Numbered from the stretch's first letter, positions 31,701 through 44,428 are shown. The stretch: DNA of 64,000 nucleotides from Reticulascus tulasneorum (GCA_001557505.1 LSAX01000003.1:1674001-1738000), one strand, 5' to 3'. Translations and numbers: made by a program. The notes: generated by a model from the sequence alone, not told the origin.

Positions 31701-34700
31701 TGCTCAAGGAACCGGACATCGACCCCTCTGAACAGAAGCCAGATAGCGACGCAAGCGTTGAGCCGGCGGTTCAGGGTACAGAGGACCTTTCTATTCGGGA
31801 TATCAAGCCCTCTACTGAGGCAGGCGACAAGGAGATGGCCGATGCCCCCAAGCCATCGCAAGAGGTTAAACGACCAGTTATAGAGAACCCAGACGGTGTG
31901 GTTCACTTCTTACTTTGTGAACTCCTTAATTACAGAGAGGTTGAGGACAAAGAGTCACCTCAAGCGCCCAAAGACGCCAAAATAGCGGATTCCAGTGCAA
32001 CCGATGACGATACTGGAAAGAATGCAGCACCTGACAATCAACCTTCTCAGTCCTCTTCAGATACCAAAGACAAGAAGCCGTCGAAGCCTTCATTTAAGGC
32101 AGACGAGCATCCGATTTTTATCTATCGATGCTTTTTGCTCAACTGTCTGGCTGAGTTACTCCAAAGCTACAACCGGACGAAGGTTGAGTTCATCAACTTC
32201 AAACGAAGTGCCCCAACGCAAACCAACACACCCGTAAAGCCTCGATCTAGCGTTCTCAACTACCTCATCAACGACCTTCTTTGCCAAGGGAGCTTCACCG
32301 AGACCACGGATACTCTATCATCCAAAAAGAAGGCGGCCACCTCTCACCAGGCGCAGCAGGTTTTGGTTGCCCTCGTGAGCAAGACAAGTGAGAAGGTGAT
32401 AGACAAGAACCGGGACCGTTTTGAATACTACGACGAAGAGCCGGATCTTCTCTTTGTTCGAAAGTTCGTCTTAGACACCATTCTCAAGGCTTATGAACGA
32501 GCGTCTACGCCAGACGAGCCCATTGAAACTCGATATTCCAAAATGCAGTGTCTAGCGGAGCTCATGAACCACATCATTGGCGAAAAGGAGAAAGACCAGG
32601 CCAATACCACTCGCAGTTCGGACGCACAGCAAGCACAAGTCCGCTCCCAAGCACAACTACGTCGCATGATGTACGAAAAAGGCTATCTGGATAGACTCAC
32701 ATCCTCTATCGCGGAGCTCGATTTGAGCCATGCCGGGGTAAAACGAGCGATCAAATATGTGCTCAGAGTTCTGAGGGTCTTGACCGATACCGCCAAGGAG
32801 CTTAGCCACTCAAACGTCATCCAGTCTGCCTCTCTGCAAGAGAATGCAGAAGATGAAATTGCTTCCGCGTCCTCGATGTCCGACATGGACGACGATAGAG
32901 AAGAGACTCCGGATTTGTATCGCAACTCTGCGCTAGGGATGCTCGAACCGCGCGGTAGCGATGACGAATCGGAGGACGACGACGGTACGTGATTGTCCTA
33001 TCTTTGTCATTGAGTTCAGCTAACGTGATCACAGAAGATGATGACGAGGAGATGTACGATGACGAGTATGGCGACGAACTTGGTTATGGCGACGAGGATG
33101 TATCGGCCGATGGCGAGGAAGACGTCAGTGACGAAGACGAAGAACTTGGGGAGATGGGTGAAATCGAGGGTTTACATGGCGATCCGGGTGTCGTCGAAGT
33201 CATCATGGGCGAAGATGATGATATGGATGACGAGGATGACGATGATCTTAGTGACGACGATGATATGGGCTCTGAAGACATGGAAGACCGTGTTGACATC
33301 GTTCAAGAGATTCTCGACGAGGACGGCAATCCCCTCGAGGACGATGGAGGCTCTGGTTGGGAGAGCGAAACGGACGAAGAAGAGGATGAGGATGAAGAAG
33401 ACATTGACTACGAAGCAGCGGCCCAGGATCTCGAAGAAGCCCAAATGCACGGCATGGAGCCTAGAGATCTAATTGACAATCTAGCTCGGGCGGTCATGGA
33501 CCCCGGCGACGACTACGAGCCCGAAGACATGGATGACCTCGGCGACCACTACATCGATGTTGATGATGGGCGTGAGGACGACGGTAAGATGTTTGTTTTC
33601 TAAGTTTGTGGCTGATATACTAACATCCCGCTAGATGAAGAAGAAGATGATGATGAAGAAATGGAAGACGAGGAATACATATACGATGATGACTATCCCC
33701 GCCGTAAGTGATCGACTACTTATGACTAGCATCAGTTGCTAATGATTACAGACGACGAGGGTCCGCCTGTCAACGTACCAGCCGCTTTAGGCTGGGATAC
33801 CTTGGTTGTGGAACCATTTGGACATCCCCACCATGTTCATCGACATCGACACGGGCATCGCAGCCCATTCCCACCTGGGTTTATGGTCGCAGGTGGAGGT
33901 CCTCGAGATCCTTTAGGCGGTATGTTACGCTGGGTACCACCAGCTCTTGCACTGGATTTTCAGTTGGCGACCGAAGAGGAAGGGCAGCAAATCGCCCGAA
34001 TTCGAGCTATTGAAGTCTTTGCTCGAGAAGTTCAAGCACAGGCTCCAGAACCCCTTGCTAATCATATAACAGATTTCCGCAGTTACTTCTCTGCTCGCGG
34101 GCATAGGCCAAGTGCCACTCCAAACAATGCTGATGATGGAACCAATCCGCTCCTCCGCCGCAGCAATCAAGGCCGCGAATCCTCACCTCGTCCTGGCAGC
34201 GGGTCAAACATGATCGGATTGCACTTGCCACCCGAGATATTTGGCCCAGGGGGAAGTCGTTCCTTTTTGAACAGCCCTATGGCCATCCTTAATGACCTGG
34301 TTGCACATCTTCCAGTAATGCGTAATGGACCGCAAGCTGTTCACCTGCAAATCACTCAGAATGGCCGCCCTGAAGTCCGCGAATATCATGTTGGGCCACG
34401 CGAGACAAGAATTGACCATCGGCGCGATGTGACTAGTCATGAGCCCCAGCAGGCTGTTGCATTTAGCCCCGAGACAACGATAGAGCGATACCAGGAAGAG
34501 GCCAGGATGGTATTCGGCGGCTCCCAGTTCGCCGAAAAGGCATCCAAAATCCACACGATTATTCTGTCTAAGCTCACCCCGCCTGCAATGGAGCATGAGA
34601 AGAAACTCAAGGCGGAGGAAGAAGAGCGACGAAAAGTTCGTGAGGAGGAGAGGAAAAAGCGCGAAGACGAGGAACGACAAGCAAAGGAAGCTAAGGAAGC

Positions 34701-37700
34701 AGAAGAAAAAGCGGCTCTAGAAAAGAAAGAAGCAGAGGAGCGTGAACAGGCAGAACGGGCACTAGAGGCTGCTCTTGCTACCGAGCTCGAGATTGCTCCA
34801 CTCGAGAGTGCTGCCGATCAAGAGGATGCGGATTCTCATGCAATGGAGGGTGTAGAAACCCAGGAGCCAGCGGCACCATCTCGAGACCATGATGACTCCA
34901 TTGGTGATAATCCACGAGTCGTCACCACTATTAGAGGAGAGAGAGTGGATGTTACCGAGCTCGGCATCGACCCAGACTATCTCGCTGCCCTTCCTGAAGA
35001 ATTCCGAGAGGAGGTCATTGCGCAGACTGTCAGTACTCGCCGCTCACAAGCTCGAGAAGACGCAGCAACCGGAGAACAAACAGAAGTCTTCCAAGAATTT
35101 CTAGATGCTCTACCTGAGGACCTTCGTCTAGAGATAGTACAGCAGGAACGGCAAGAGGCACGCCGCCGTGAGCGAGACGAGCAGCGTCGGCAAGCTGCCA
35201 CAGCAGGTCAAGACCAGATCGCGGTTGATATGGATCCAGCAAGCATCCTGCTGACTTTCCCCCCTGAACTGCGCCAGCAGGTACTCATGGATCAAGGAGA
35301 AGACATCATGGATCAACTGCCGCCCGAAATGGCCGCTCAGGCTCGTGCCTTAACTCAACGAAACAGCGAGCGCGTTACCATCAGTGGCAGAAGCCCGCCG
35401 GGAATTGCTCGTCGGAACGCAGTCCAACACACGGAATCCGGTGAGAATAATGAGAGCAAAACTCAGCGGCGAACCGTGGTGCAGATGCTCGATAAGCCTG
35501 GAGTTGCAACGCTCCTGCGCCTCATGTTCATCTCACAAATTGGGTCCATCCGCAATTACCTCTTTAGTGTCTTGGCAGATGTCTGTGAAAATCGTCAAAA
35601 TCGACTGGAGGTTATTAGCACCGTGCTTTTGATACTACAGGAAGGCAGTACAGATATGGACGCGGTCGAACGTAGCTTCAGCCAGCTATCTCTTAAGGCA
35701 AAGAAGCCAAAGGACAAGGATACTGCAGACCCCAAGACACCTCAAAGTCTCAAGAGAACTTTGACAGCTCTAAGCGCGGTTGGCCAGACTTCAGCGAACT
35801 CGGAAATATCACCGCTGCTTGTTGTCCATCAGTGCTTGGATCTTTTGCAGGACTTGTCCACGAAGAACCCGCATATTCCCATGCTCTTCCTAACCGAGCA
35901 TGAAACCGTCGGCTCATCTCTCAAGCGAGCTCTTAGCCGAAAAGGAAAGGGCAAAGAGTCCAAGGCTCACAAGTATGCAATCAACTCATTGCTGACCCTT
36001 TTGGATCGGGACTTGGTGATGGAGAGCTCCGTGGTTATGGCCTACTTGGCCGATTTACTGAACAAAATCACTGTGCCCCTCGCGACCATGGAACGACGAC
36101 GACGAGAAGCGGCCGATAAAGCTGCCCAGGAGGCCAAGAAAGCAGCAGCGGCGATCACAGCCTCAGCTGATACAGCGCCAACATCCGCTGAGCGGTCCAC
36201 CAGTGATGAGCCAACGACTGTCTCGAGCGAAGCTGCCACAACAGAGGAAAGTACCACACCCACGGCAAATGAACAAAAACCGCCTGGAGATGATACAGTT
36301 GACGACGCTGAGAGCTCAAAAACTCCAGAGAAGAAAGACGCGGGCAACAAGAAAACGCGGCAAATGCAAGTGCCGATCATCCCCTCGCATAACCTCACTT
36401 TGGTCATCAAGATATTTGTCGCCCGGGAGTGCAGCTCCAAAACTTTCCAGAATACCATCTCTGCCATCAAGAACTTGTCTGCAATTCCTGGCGCTAAGGC
36501 AGTTTTCGGCCAGGAGCTCGTTCGTCAAGCTCGCAACTTGAGCGAGAACATTGTCTCAGACTTGGACCAGCTGCTTCCGCATATCATCAAAGCAACCTCC
36601 GGAACCGAGATTCAAGGTGTAGCACTTGCGAAATTCTCGCCGGGAGCATCCGAGCAAAACAAGCTGCTCCGCGTGTTGACGGCCTTGGATCACCTGTTTG
36701 ACAGCAAGAAGAAGAGTGACAAGTCTGATGAGGAGACCGAAGCTAGCAGGACCGAGAAGCAAGACCTGGTCACGTCTCTCTACCACAATTCGACTTTCTC
36801 CACAATGTGGGAGAAGCTAAGTGGTTGCCTCAGTGCAATTCACCAACGAGAAAACATGGTTAATGTAGCGACAATTCTGCTTCCTTTGATCGAGTCTCTC
36901 ATGGTGGTTTGCAAGAACACTGCGGCCAATGACACTCCGTTGTCGCAAAGCCAGGTCAGCAAGGAAATGCTTCTTTCGAGCCCACCGCCAGAGTCTCGGA
37001 TGGCTGGCCTCTTTTTCACCTTCACTGAGGAGCACCGTCGGATCCTCAATGAGCTTGTTCGGAACAACCCCAAGCTTATGTCTGGCACGTTCGCCCTCTT
37101 GGTTAAGAACCCGAAGGTGCTTGAATTCGACAACAAGCGAAACTACTTCAACCGCAGTGTCCACAGCAGATCGGCCAACAATCAGCGCCCATCATTCCCG
37201 CCTCTGCAACTTTCGGTTCGACGCGAGCATGTGTTTCATGACTCATTCAAGTCTCTCTATTTCAAATCCGGTGACGAGATGAAGTTCGGGAAGCTCAACA
37301 TTCGATTCCATGGCGAAGAGGGTGTCGATGCTGGCGGCGTTACCCGCGAATGGTTCCAGGTTCTTTCTCGGCAAATGTTTGACGCGAATTATGCCCTGTT
37401 CATCCCCGTATCCTCGGATCGTACCACTTTCCACCCCAACAAACTTAGTGGCATTAACGACGAGCATCTGATGTTCTTCAAGTTCATTGGCCGCATCATT
37501 GGCAAAGCCCTCTACGAGGGTCGAGTGCTTGATTGCTACTTCAGTCGTGCGGTGTACAAACGCATTTTGGGCAAGTCAGTATCCGTCAAGGATATGGAGT
37601 CGTTCGACCCAGACTACTACAAGTCTCTCGTCTGGATGCTCGACAACGACATCACTGACATCATCACCGAGACCTTCTCTGTGGAGGATGACGAGTTTGG

Positions 37701-38403
37701 AGTCACCAGAATCGTCGACTTGTGCCCCAACGGCCGCGAGATTGCTGTGACGGAAGATAACAAGCACGAGTATGTCCGCTTGGTGGTCGAGCACAAGCTC
37801 TTGTCTTCGGTCAAGGACCAAATGGAGCACTTCTTGAAGGGTAAGCATCAGAACTCCCGTGGCACAGTTGCTGTGGATTTGCTAACAAGAGCGTCAGGTT
37901 TCCACGACATCATCCCGGCGGATCTGATCGCCATTTTCAACGAGCAAGAATTGGAGCTTCTGATCTCCGGGCTGCCCGACATCGATGTCGACGATTGGAA
38001 GAGCAACACGGAATACCACAACTACAACCCATCGTCGCAGCAAATCCAGTGGTTCTGGCGCGCAGTGCGCTCATTCGACAAGGAAGAGCGGGCCAAACTT
38101 CTGCAGTTCGTCACTGGAACCAGCAAGGTGCCGCTGAACGGGTTCAAGGAGCTCGAGGGTATGAACGGGATCAACCGATTTAACATCCATCGCGATTATG
38201 GCAACAAGGAACGATTGCCAAGCTCTCACACGTGCTTCAACCGTAAGTGTTCTCCCCGTCGAAAAATGTGCATGTCGTTGTGGGTGTTTTCTGACACGGT
38301 AAACGCAGAACTTGATCTCCCCGAGTATGAGAACTATGACGCCCTCCGGGCTCAGGTTCTGAAGGCCATCACGGCAGGAAGCGACTACTTTGGCTTCGCA
38401 TAG
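25705..38403 (+). CDS. TOM1: Giant HECT E3 ubiquitin ligase, Tom1/HUWE1 family
   Basis: Tom1/HUWE1 ligases ubiquitinate excess histones, unassembled ribosomal proteins and other clients. Seven exons fit: 25705-25752, 25805-32984, 33035-33583, 33635-33703, 33752-37840, 37898-38242 and 38309-38403, giving about 4,124 residues (yeast Tom1 3,268; human HUWE1 4,374). Order: N-terminal armadillo-like DUF908/DUF913 region; a UBA-like segment near residue 1490 (DEDLVREAVFRANGSPGAA); a long acidic region near 2410-2615; ubiquitin-binding LP motifs near 3020-3150 (YLAALPEEFREEV, FLDALPEDLRLEI); and a C-terminal HECT domain from about 3770 (GEEGVDAGGVTREWF). The catalytic Cys lies in SSHTCFN, about residue 4091, 34 from the end, as expected; the protein ends SDYFGFA. 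The 57-nt intron in the HECT domain stays open if unspliced. ATG 25705 is followed by MGKITKTMQPKHKETL. Confidence 0.96.
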
Positions 38404-39882
38404 TTCAACGACGATTTCGAGCACAGCAAGCATGATGACGAACTGCATTTGCACCACGGTTGTGGAAAGGTGGCACAGGGCATGGCTTGGGAGGGAGGGT
38501 GGACTGGTGTTGTTGATATTAGGGCAGACAGGGCATGGCATTCCCCAGCCTCTCCCGGTGTACATGTGACATTCTCAGGGCGAAGGCTCCCACTTGCTTT
38601 GAGCCTTGCGTTGCTTGTTTTGTTAGGATTTCCAGGCTTCTTTTTTCACACCCATCCTACGCAAGTCATAGACAGACTGTGGGGAATGGTCATGGCGAAG
38701 TGCAGGTCGCTCGTGGCTACGCTCTGCATCAACTGACAATGACCGAGCAAGGATGGAATAGGAGTGATTTGTAGAGTACTTGACGAGTCATACAGGAATA
38801 AAGTGGCATACACAAATTTTCGTGCTGGGATCCAGCGACGAGTGTGTGACTGAAAAGAAAGCAGTAGGCTTCGTTGACCCGAGCCAAAGACGAAGTCACG
38901 TATCTATGGCAGCCTGTCTGCAAATGCATGGTAAGGGAATGACGCCCTCCTCTTTAAGGGATTCCTAGTAAGAAGACTCTTGGATGGTAGCTTACGCCGC
39001 GAGCACACAATTTCCAGCGATGGGCATAAGAATTTTTGGCGACAAGCGGGTACAACGAAAATCAAAATTCACGGGATTCAAACCAGATGTTCGATTGATC
39101 TCCGAGATCGTAGGCCCGGGAAGGTGGGGGGAAGTTGATAAAGTTCGAGCAAACCTTGCAAAGACTACTGAAATATCTCTTTGATAGGGAGAGGCGTCCC
39201 TGTTCCAGCTGTGGCGATAGCTAGGGAATAGGTCCTTTATGGCTGCGAGGACATATCTACAGCAACCTGGGTAACTCGCAGGCATGTAAATAGTTCGAGT
39301 TCGACGTGCAATTGATTGCACTTTTGAGTCATTCCACCCGCCAACTTGGGCGACCGTGTGGAGCAAAGCAATACTGATGGATCTGAAGCATGGAACAAAC
39401 TTTCACTTACCTCCCCACGTGAAATTCACGGCCCCGAATTGGCGAAAGTTGTAGACTAACCAAGGTAGGGTAGTTAGTTGTACTCCGTACTGGGGTTTTT
39501 TTTCGCCTTCCCTTATGTGTAGCATTGTCTCTCTGACTCAGTATCGGGTATTAAACTCAAACATCGCTCAATCCATTGTCTTTCGTTGTTGCCCCTTGAG
39601 ATACACAAAGAACCCCGGGCGTCCCAATAAGATTCACGCTGTAGGAGTACTTGCAAGTAAACTTGTCCAGATCTAATCTGTAGTTAATTGCTCTCCAGAC
39701 TTTTTTTTCTACCCCACCAACGTGACCCCGCGGTACGATCCCATTCGCTCTTCAAACCGTCCCGGGGCAAGAAAAGATCTCGCGAGACCGGACCGCAACG
39801 AGCCAGCTCGTTTCGTTTTCTTGCCTCTTTGTCTGCTCTTGTTCCTTCCATTTTCCTCCTCGCCAACGGCTCGACTGCAACC
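38404..39882. promoter_or_regulatory. Intergenic region, TOM1 3' end / PRS promoter
   Basis: About 1.5 kb hold the TOM1 3' untranslated region and the PRS promoter. A TACTCCGTACT element at 39481-39491 precedes a T8 run, and an AAGGTAGGGTAG stretch lies near 39462-39473. No gene is supported; the open frames near 38450-38970 overlap one another and look random. Confidence 0.45.
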
Positions 39883-41360
39883 ATGGGGGGCATGTCGAAT
39901 GATATCAAGCTCTTGAAGGGCAGCAGTCATGGAGAGTTGGCCGAGAAGGTGGCTGCAAGGTTAGTGGATTTGTCCATATCACAACTGCGCGAGATATATT
40001 TCTACTTCAAGATTTGAAAAGCTAATTCGCATGCGGCAGATTGGGGATTGACATTGCGAGAACCATGAGCTTGAACTACTCGAATCAAGAGACAAGGTCT
40101 GTTCAAGTTTTAGCTGCGCCTGTATCGCAAATACTCATGCCGTCTTAGCGTTACGATTGGAGAGTCAGTTCGAGATGAGGATGGCATGTCAACCTGCCCC
40201 TGTGTCCTTCGCGGGTCAATTTGACTAACACAGACTTCTCGCAGTCTTCATCCTCCAATCCACAGCCCCCAACAACATCAACGACAACCTGATGGAGCTG
40301 CTCATCATGATCCACGCCTGCAAAACGGCCAGCGCAAGACGGATCAGTGCCGTTATACCAAACTTCCCCTATGCGAGGCAGGACAAGAAGGATAAGAGCC
40401 GGGCCCCCATTAGCGCGAAGTTGGTCGCCAACATGCTGCAGCGGGCCGGCTGCAATCATGTAATCACAATGGATCTCCACGCTAGTCAAATCCAGGGTTT
40501 CGTACGTAAATCCAAACGCCCGCGATGCTCTCGTTGCGGCGTAAATGCTGACGGGCAAATCGCAGTTCAATATCCCAGTGGACAATCTCTACGCAGAGCC
40601 GAGCACGCTTCAGTGGATAAAGCAGAATATGAACGTGGAAGACTGCGTCATTGTCTCCCCTGACGCCGGTGGTGCAAAGAGGTATGCATCCTCCTCCCTC
40701 TGAGCCTACTCAAGGCACTCCCATCCCAGAGACTATGTGCTGATGATCCTCTCAAACAGAGCAACTGCTATTGCCGACGGACTGGAGACGGGCTTCGCGT
40801 TGATCCACAAGGAGAGGCCACGGTATGGAATGACTTCCTTTACATATGTAAACCCGGAGCTGACAGAACCGCAGGCCGAACGTAGTCGGACGCATGACTT
40901 TGGTTGGCGACGTTGTCAACAAGATTGCAATTCTCGTCGACGACTGCGCCGATACGTGCGGGACGCTTGCCAAGGCTGCCGAGACGGTTGAGAAGGCTGG
41001 CGCATCCGAAGGTATGGAAGAAATCCGCTGCAGTACACGTCCAGTTCATAGTGCTTACCAGTATATGCAGTCATTGCGATTGTAACACACGGCATACTCA
41101 GCGGCGACGCAATAGAGACCCTCAACAAGAGCTGCTTGAGCAAAATTGTCGTTACGAATACTGTTCCTTTGGGCGACAAGCCAGAGCGGTGTCCCAAGCT
41201 GAGGGTCATCGACATAAGTTCAGTTCTGGCTGAGGCCATCCGCCGGACTCACAATGGCGAATCTGTCAGGTACGTGGTTATCTGCGGAAATGTAGTCTGA
41301 CGTGAAAAGTGGTTGCTAACGGACTGGAACAGCTACTTGTTCAATCATGTGCCTGCGTAA
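39883..41360 (+). CDS. Ribose-phosphate pyrophosphokinase (PRPP synthetase)
   Basis: This enzyme makes PRPP from ribose-5-phosphate and ATP for nucleotide, histidine and tryptophan synthesis. Nine exons fit: 39883-39959, 40040-40096, 40149-40183, 40245-40501, 40566-40681, 40760-40822, 40875-41011, 41071-41269 and 41333-41360, giving 322 residues, the normal length. Motifs present: the catalytic flexible loop [35 protein letters not shown], and the PRPP-binding loop [10 protein letters not shown]. It opens [15 protein letters not shown] and ends YLFNHVPA. The third intron (40184-40244) starts with GC rather than GT; no GT donor keeps the VFILQST block in frame. It lacks the large inserts seen in some fungal Prs paralogues, so it is a Prs2/3/4-like catalytic subunit. 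The 3' end converges with RPS6. Confidence 0.95.
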
Positions 41361-41844
41361 GGGGGTGGGAAAGCCCCCAAGATTATAATGGGAGAAATCA
41401 AGATATAGACTATGGGATTTGGGAGTTGAGTGATTGGGACGCAATGGCCAAATATTATAATGTAGTTACTTGGGAAATGGGTGGCATGGACTTCAACTTT
41501 CGCATTGTTTGGTAACCAGCTTCGTTACTGCAACTAATTGCCACCTTTGCATGACAGACTCAATTTCCTTGATGTGGCATATCATAAGTGGTGGACGAGT
41601 ATTCCGCTACGCTTAGAATTGGGTTAAGGTCATAGATAGACCATGGCAAAGTCAAGATCACAAGTGAGACAACATATCATAGTGTGTGAATGTGCATTTC
41701 CATTTTTTATTTTAGAATGCCCTCAATACATTCGTGATGATGAACTGGCAATGAGCCGCGCCAGACCAGATGTTCCCTCTCTCACGCCCGATGCAAGAAA
41801 CCAGAAGACCAGGGTCAGGTATACCCCCCCAAAACGCCAGAACC
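41361..41844. other. Convergent 3' intergenic region, PRS / RPS6
   Basis: About 480 bp lie between convergent 3' ends and should hold both untranslated regions. I see no gene or structured RNA. Confidence 0.5.
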
Positions 41845-42983
41845 TTACTTGCGCATGGAGCTTGCTCGTCTCTTTCGGATATCTGCCTTCTCGGCCTTGC
41901 GTTCTGCGACGCGCTTGGCGAGGATCTGGGCGTACTCATTCTGTGGAGAGCTCTGTTAGCAAATAGGAGGCTGAGGGAGAAAACGGCAGTTCCACGTACA
42001 GCTTCATCCTTGACCTTCTCAGATTGTCGTCGCTTGAGCGCGATTCGGTGGCGCTTGTGCTGCAGGCGCTGGGGAGTAACGAGTCTTTGGATCTTGGGAG
42101 CCTTGGTGTATGGCTTCTTGCCCTCGCCCTTGGGCTGGACCTCTCGTCGAATGACGTACTTTCGAACCTAATAACCCAGCAAAAACGCGTATTAGCCACT
42201 GCAAATATTCTTTCTCTTTCGAGTATATCCAACCCATGGTTTCCCATAAAGGGAAAGCATGGTTCCTCTCACACTCTACCCGGTCTGGCACTGCAGACGC
42301 GGGCAGGCGATGACGAGACTGTTGTTCGAGGCAAGGAGCACACATACATCGTCATCCTTGGTGAGGCCGAAAAATTTTCGGATCTTGGTAGCACGCTTGG
42401 GACCCAGGCGCTTGGGGTGCACGACGTCGGTCAGGCCGGGGATTTCGGCATCGCCTTGCTTGACGATAGCGAGAGCGAGGACGGACAGGTCCATGGCAAC
42501 GATGCAGCCGCGGACTGACTTTCGCTTGCGCTCGCCAGTTCGTCGGGCTCGGTAGCAGGAGTGGCCATCGGAGAGGAGGAGTCGGACACGCGTGGGGTGG
42601 AGGACACCCTGCTTCATCGGGAAACCTTGCTTGTCGTTACCGCCAGTAATGCGGAAGATGTAGCCCTTGAATTCATCGCCGACGGAATCGCCTGGGACCT
42701 CAGCGCCCATCTGGAAGCAACCGCCGCGTTAGTATTCGGTTCCCGGCTGGGAGAATTCGTATATTATACGGGAGGAGGGACATACGCGCTTGTCCAAGAA
42801 GACTCGAAGCCTTCGGTCCTCTTCGATATCGAAGAGCTTTTGGCTGCCATTGGCAGGGTAGCTGATGTTCAACTGCAATGACGGTCAGCAACCGAGTCCA
42901 ACGATCACGTCAAAGACTTGAATCAAAGACTCAAATGCTTTGCACGCATTAAATCGTTCAACGGGAGTGTATCGTACCTTCAT
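41845..42983 (-). CDS. RPS6: 40S ribosomal protein S6 (eS6)
   Basis: eS6 is a small-subunit protein whose C-terminal serines are phosphorylated downstream of TOR signalling. Five exons fit: 42983-42978, 42872-42786, 42710-42348, 42167-42000 and 41940-41845, giving 239 residues (yeast 236). The first exon is only six nucleotides (Met-Lys), followed by [20 protein letters not shown]. Conserved blocks include [46 protein letters not shown] sequence (here [20 protein letters not shown]) and the phosphoacceptor tail ending KRRASSMRK. The tail contains the Arg-Arg-x-Ser-Ser site of the family. It diverges from CTF8 with 375 bp between starts. Confidence 0.97.
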
Positions 42984-43358
42984 CTTGCCAGGGATGGTGG
43001 TGCAAGATTCTGTCGAAGTTGGCCGTGAGGTTGGTGTTCAATTGACGAGAATGAGAGAAATCGCTAAAATTTCGAGATGTGTGTGCCGCTAGGGCTGGTT
43101 GGTGAGGAAAAGGGGCTGTGGCCAATCAGAGCGGGATGCTTTTCGGCCCTGGACAAATTTTGAACCGGAGCAGGTCTTGGCTGTATTTGGAAGGTACGTA
43201 CCTACCAGTAGAACATGTACACCATCAGTGTCTCACCATTCGTCAGTCAAAGTTGGAGAGATGAGTTTCCATCTTTCACTACGATGATGGAGCTGAACTT
43301 TAAAATCGAATATTGTTCACTTGGCCTTTGAGTGTTCGCGTTCTCACCATTCGTCCCA
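42984..43358. promoter_or_regulatory. Divergent promoter, RPS6 / CTF8
   Basis: The 375 bp between the divergent starts must drive both genes. It contains a perfect 10-bp palindrome GGTACGTACC at 43193-43202, followed by TACC, about 155 bp upstream of CTF8. No gene is seen. Confidence 0.55.
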
Positions 43359-43796
43359 ATGTCTTCTGTCCATATTTACCCACCTAAACGAGGGGCTCAC
43401 CCGCCGGACAATCCTCTCCCTCAACTCATCAAGACACCGTCAGGGCTGGCACTTCTGGAGCTCCAGGGCACCATCAACTTGCCACACGCAGAGAGCGATG
43501 GCGAGCCTGTGAATGAAATACCAGTTGGAAGAATTGTCTTCCCGGACTACCATCCGGACACCCAGGAAGAAGGAAGCACTGCCTGGATGAGCCGTGTGTA
43601 TCTCTACGCTGGCCAGCATCAGCGACTCACAGGGGAGGTAAAGAAACTACCTAAAGCTCTCGCCATCATACGGCGTCGCGGAGATGCAGTGGAAACGGAC
43701 TCTGGCGAGGTGGAGGAGTTAGAGGTGGTGGAGATTGTGAAGCATAAGCTTGTCTTCTCGAATCGGCCTGAACCAGTTGGAACTGCCCCTACGTAG
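43359..43796 (+). CDS. CTF8: Chromosome transmission fidelity protein 8
   Basis: Ctf8 joins Ctf18 and Dcc1 in the alternative RFC clamp loader that acts on PCNA in sister-chromatid cohesion and the replication checkpoint. It is a single exon of 145 residues; yeast Ctf8 has 133. The diagnostic block lies at about residues 25-65: LPQLIKTPSGLALLELQGTI followed by NLP, then VGRIVFPDY. A middle segment with WMSRVYLYAGQHQRLTGEVK and a C-terminal EVVEIVKHKLVFSNRPEP fits the beta-rich fold that packs on Dcc1. ATG 43359 is the first methionine and gives MSSVHIYPPKR. It ends 171 bp before the convergent GFA gene. Confidence 0.9.
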   Translation: MSSVHIYPPKRGAHPPDNPLPQLIKTPSGLALLELQGTINLPHAESDGEPVNEIPVGRIVFPDYHPDTQEEGSTAWMSRVYLYAGQHQRLTGEVKKLPKALAIIRRRGDAVETDSGEVEELEVVEIVKHKLVFSNRPEPVGTAPT

Positions 43797-43967
43797 ATCA
43801 ATGATACGCATCTAGCTACACTGGTACAAAATAAACAAAAATTCCGAGGATTCTCAGTGAGTTGGTCATTTGTGAACTATATGTTTAAGTCTAGCGAGCT
43901 TCGATCGTCCCTTGGATGAGAGACTTGAGAGATGTCAAAGTCACCCACCACGGGAGACATTGGCTTT

Positions 43968-44428
43968 CTAGAATTGAGGCTTCTGATCGGTATTGGCTAC
44001 CGCACTCAGCCAAGTTGCCTTCCTGGTGACCCAAAACTCGACATCAGGCTTCTCCCGAACCAATGGTGCGCCGTCGATGGTTCCGGCCTGTACAAGGTAG
44101 AACGGCTTGAATATGTCCGCTTCAGCCTCCTTATACAGGACTGTCCCACAATCGGGGCAGAATGAATAGCCGACCTCGACGCCAATCTCCTGAATAAATG
44201 ATGACTTTTTCGGTTTGCCAGCCGTGAGCTGGAACTTCTCACGTGGAACAAGGTAGTTGTACGTGAAGCCGGTGCCGGTGAGCTTCTGGCATTGTAAACA
44301 GTGGCAGACGGCCTAGATACGTTAATGAAACTGCTCCTTTACTCTGGAATTGGGTAGCCTACCTTGACCGATGGTTCGCCTTCGTAGCTGTAGGTGACCT
44401 TGCCGCACATGCAGCTTCCAGTTGCCAT
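43968..44428 (-). CDS. GFA / CENP-V-type zinc-binding protein
   Basis: GFA-domain proteins bind zinc; the founding member speeds the reaction of formaldehyde with glutathione, but most fungal members have unknown substrates. Two exons fit: 44428-44363 and 44312-43968, giving 136 residues, the usual size. The zinc-ligand pattern is complete: SCMCGKV near residues 5-11, VCHCLQCQKLTG after the intron, and SFCPDCGTVLY near residues 72-82. The first exon encodes the opening CxCG motif exactly and the second begins AVCHC, a common intron position in fungal members. The protein ends ANTDQKPQF. Its 3' end converges with CTF8. Confidence 0.92.

Noticed and set aside
33084..33299. Serine-rich minus-strand frame opposite TOM1
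   Set aside because: It is the reverse complement of the Asp/Glu codons of the TOM1 acidic region, hence a shadow.
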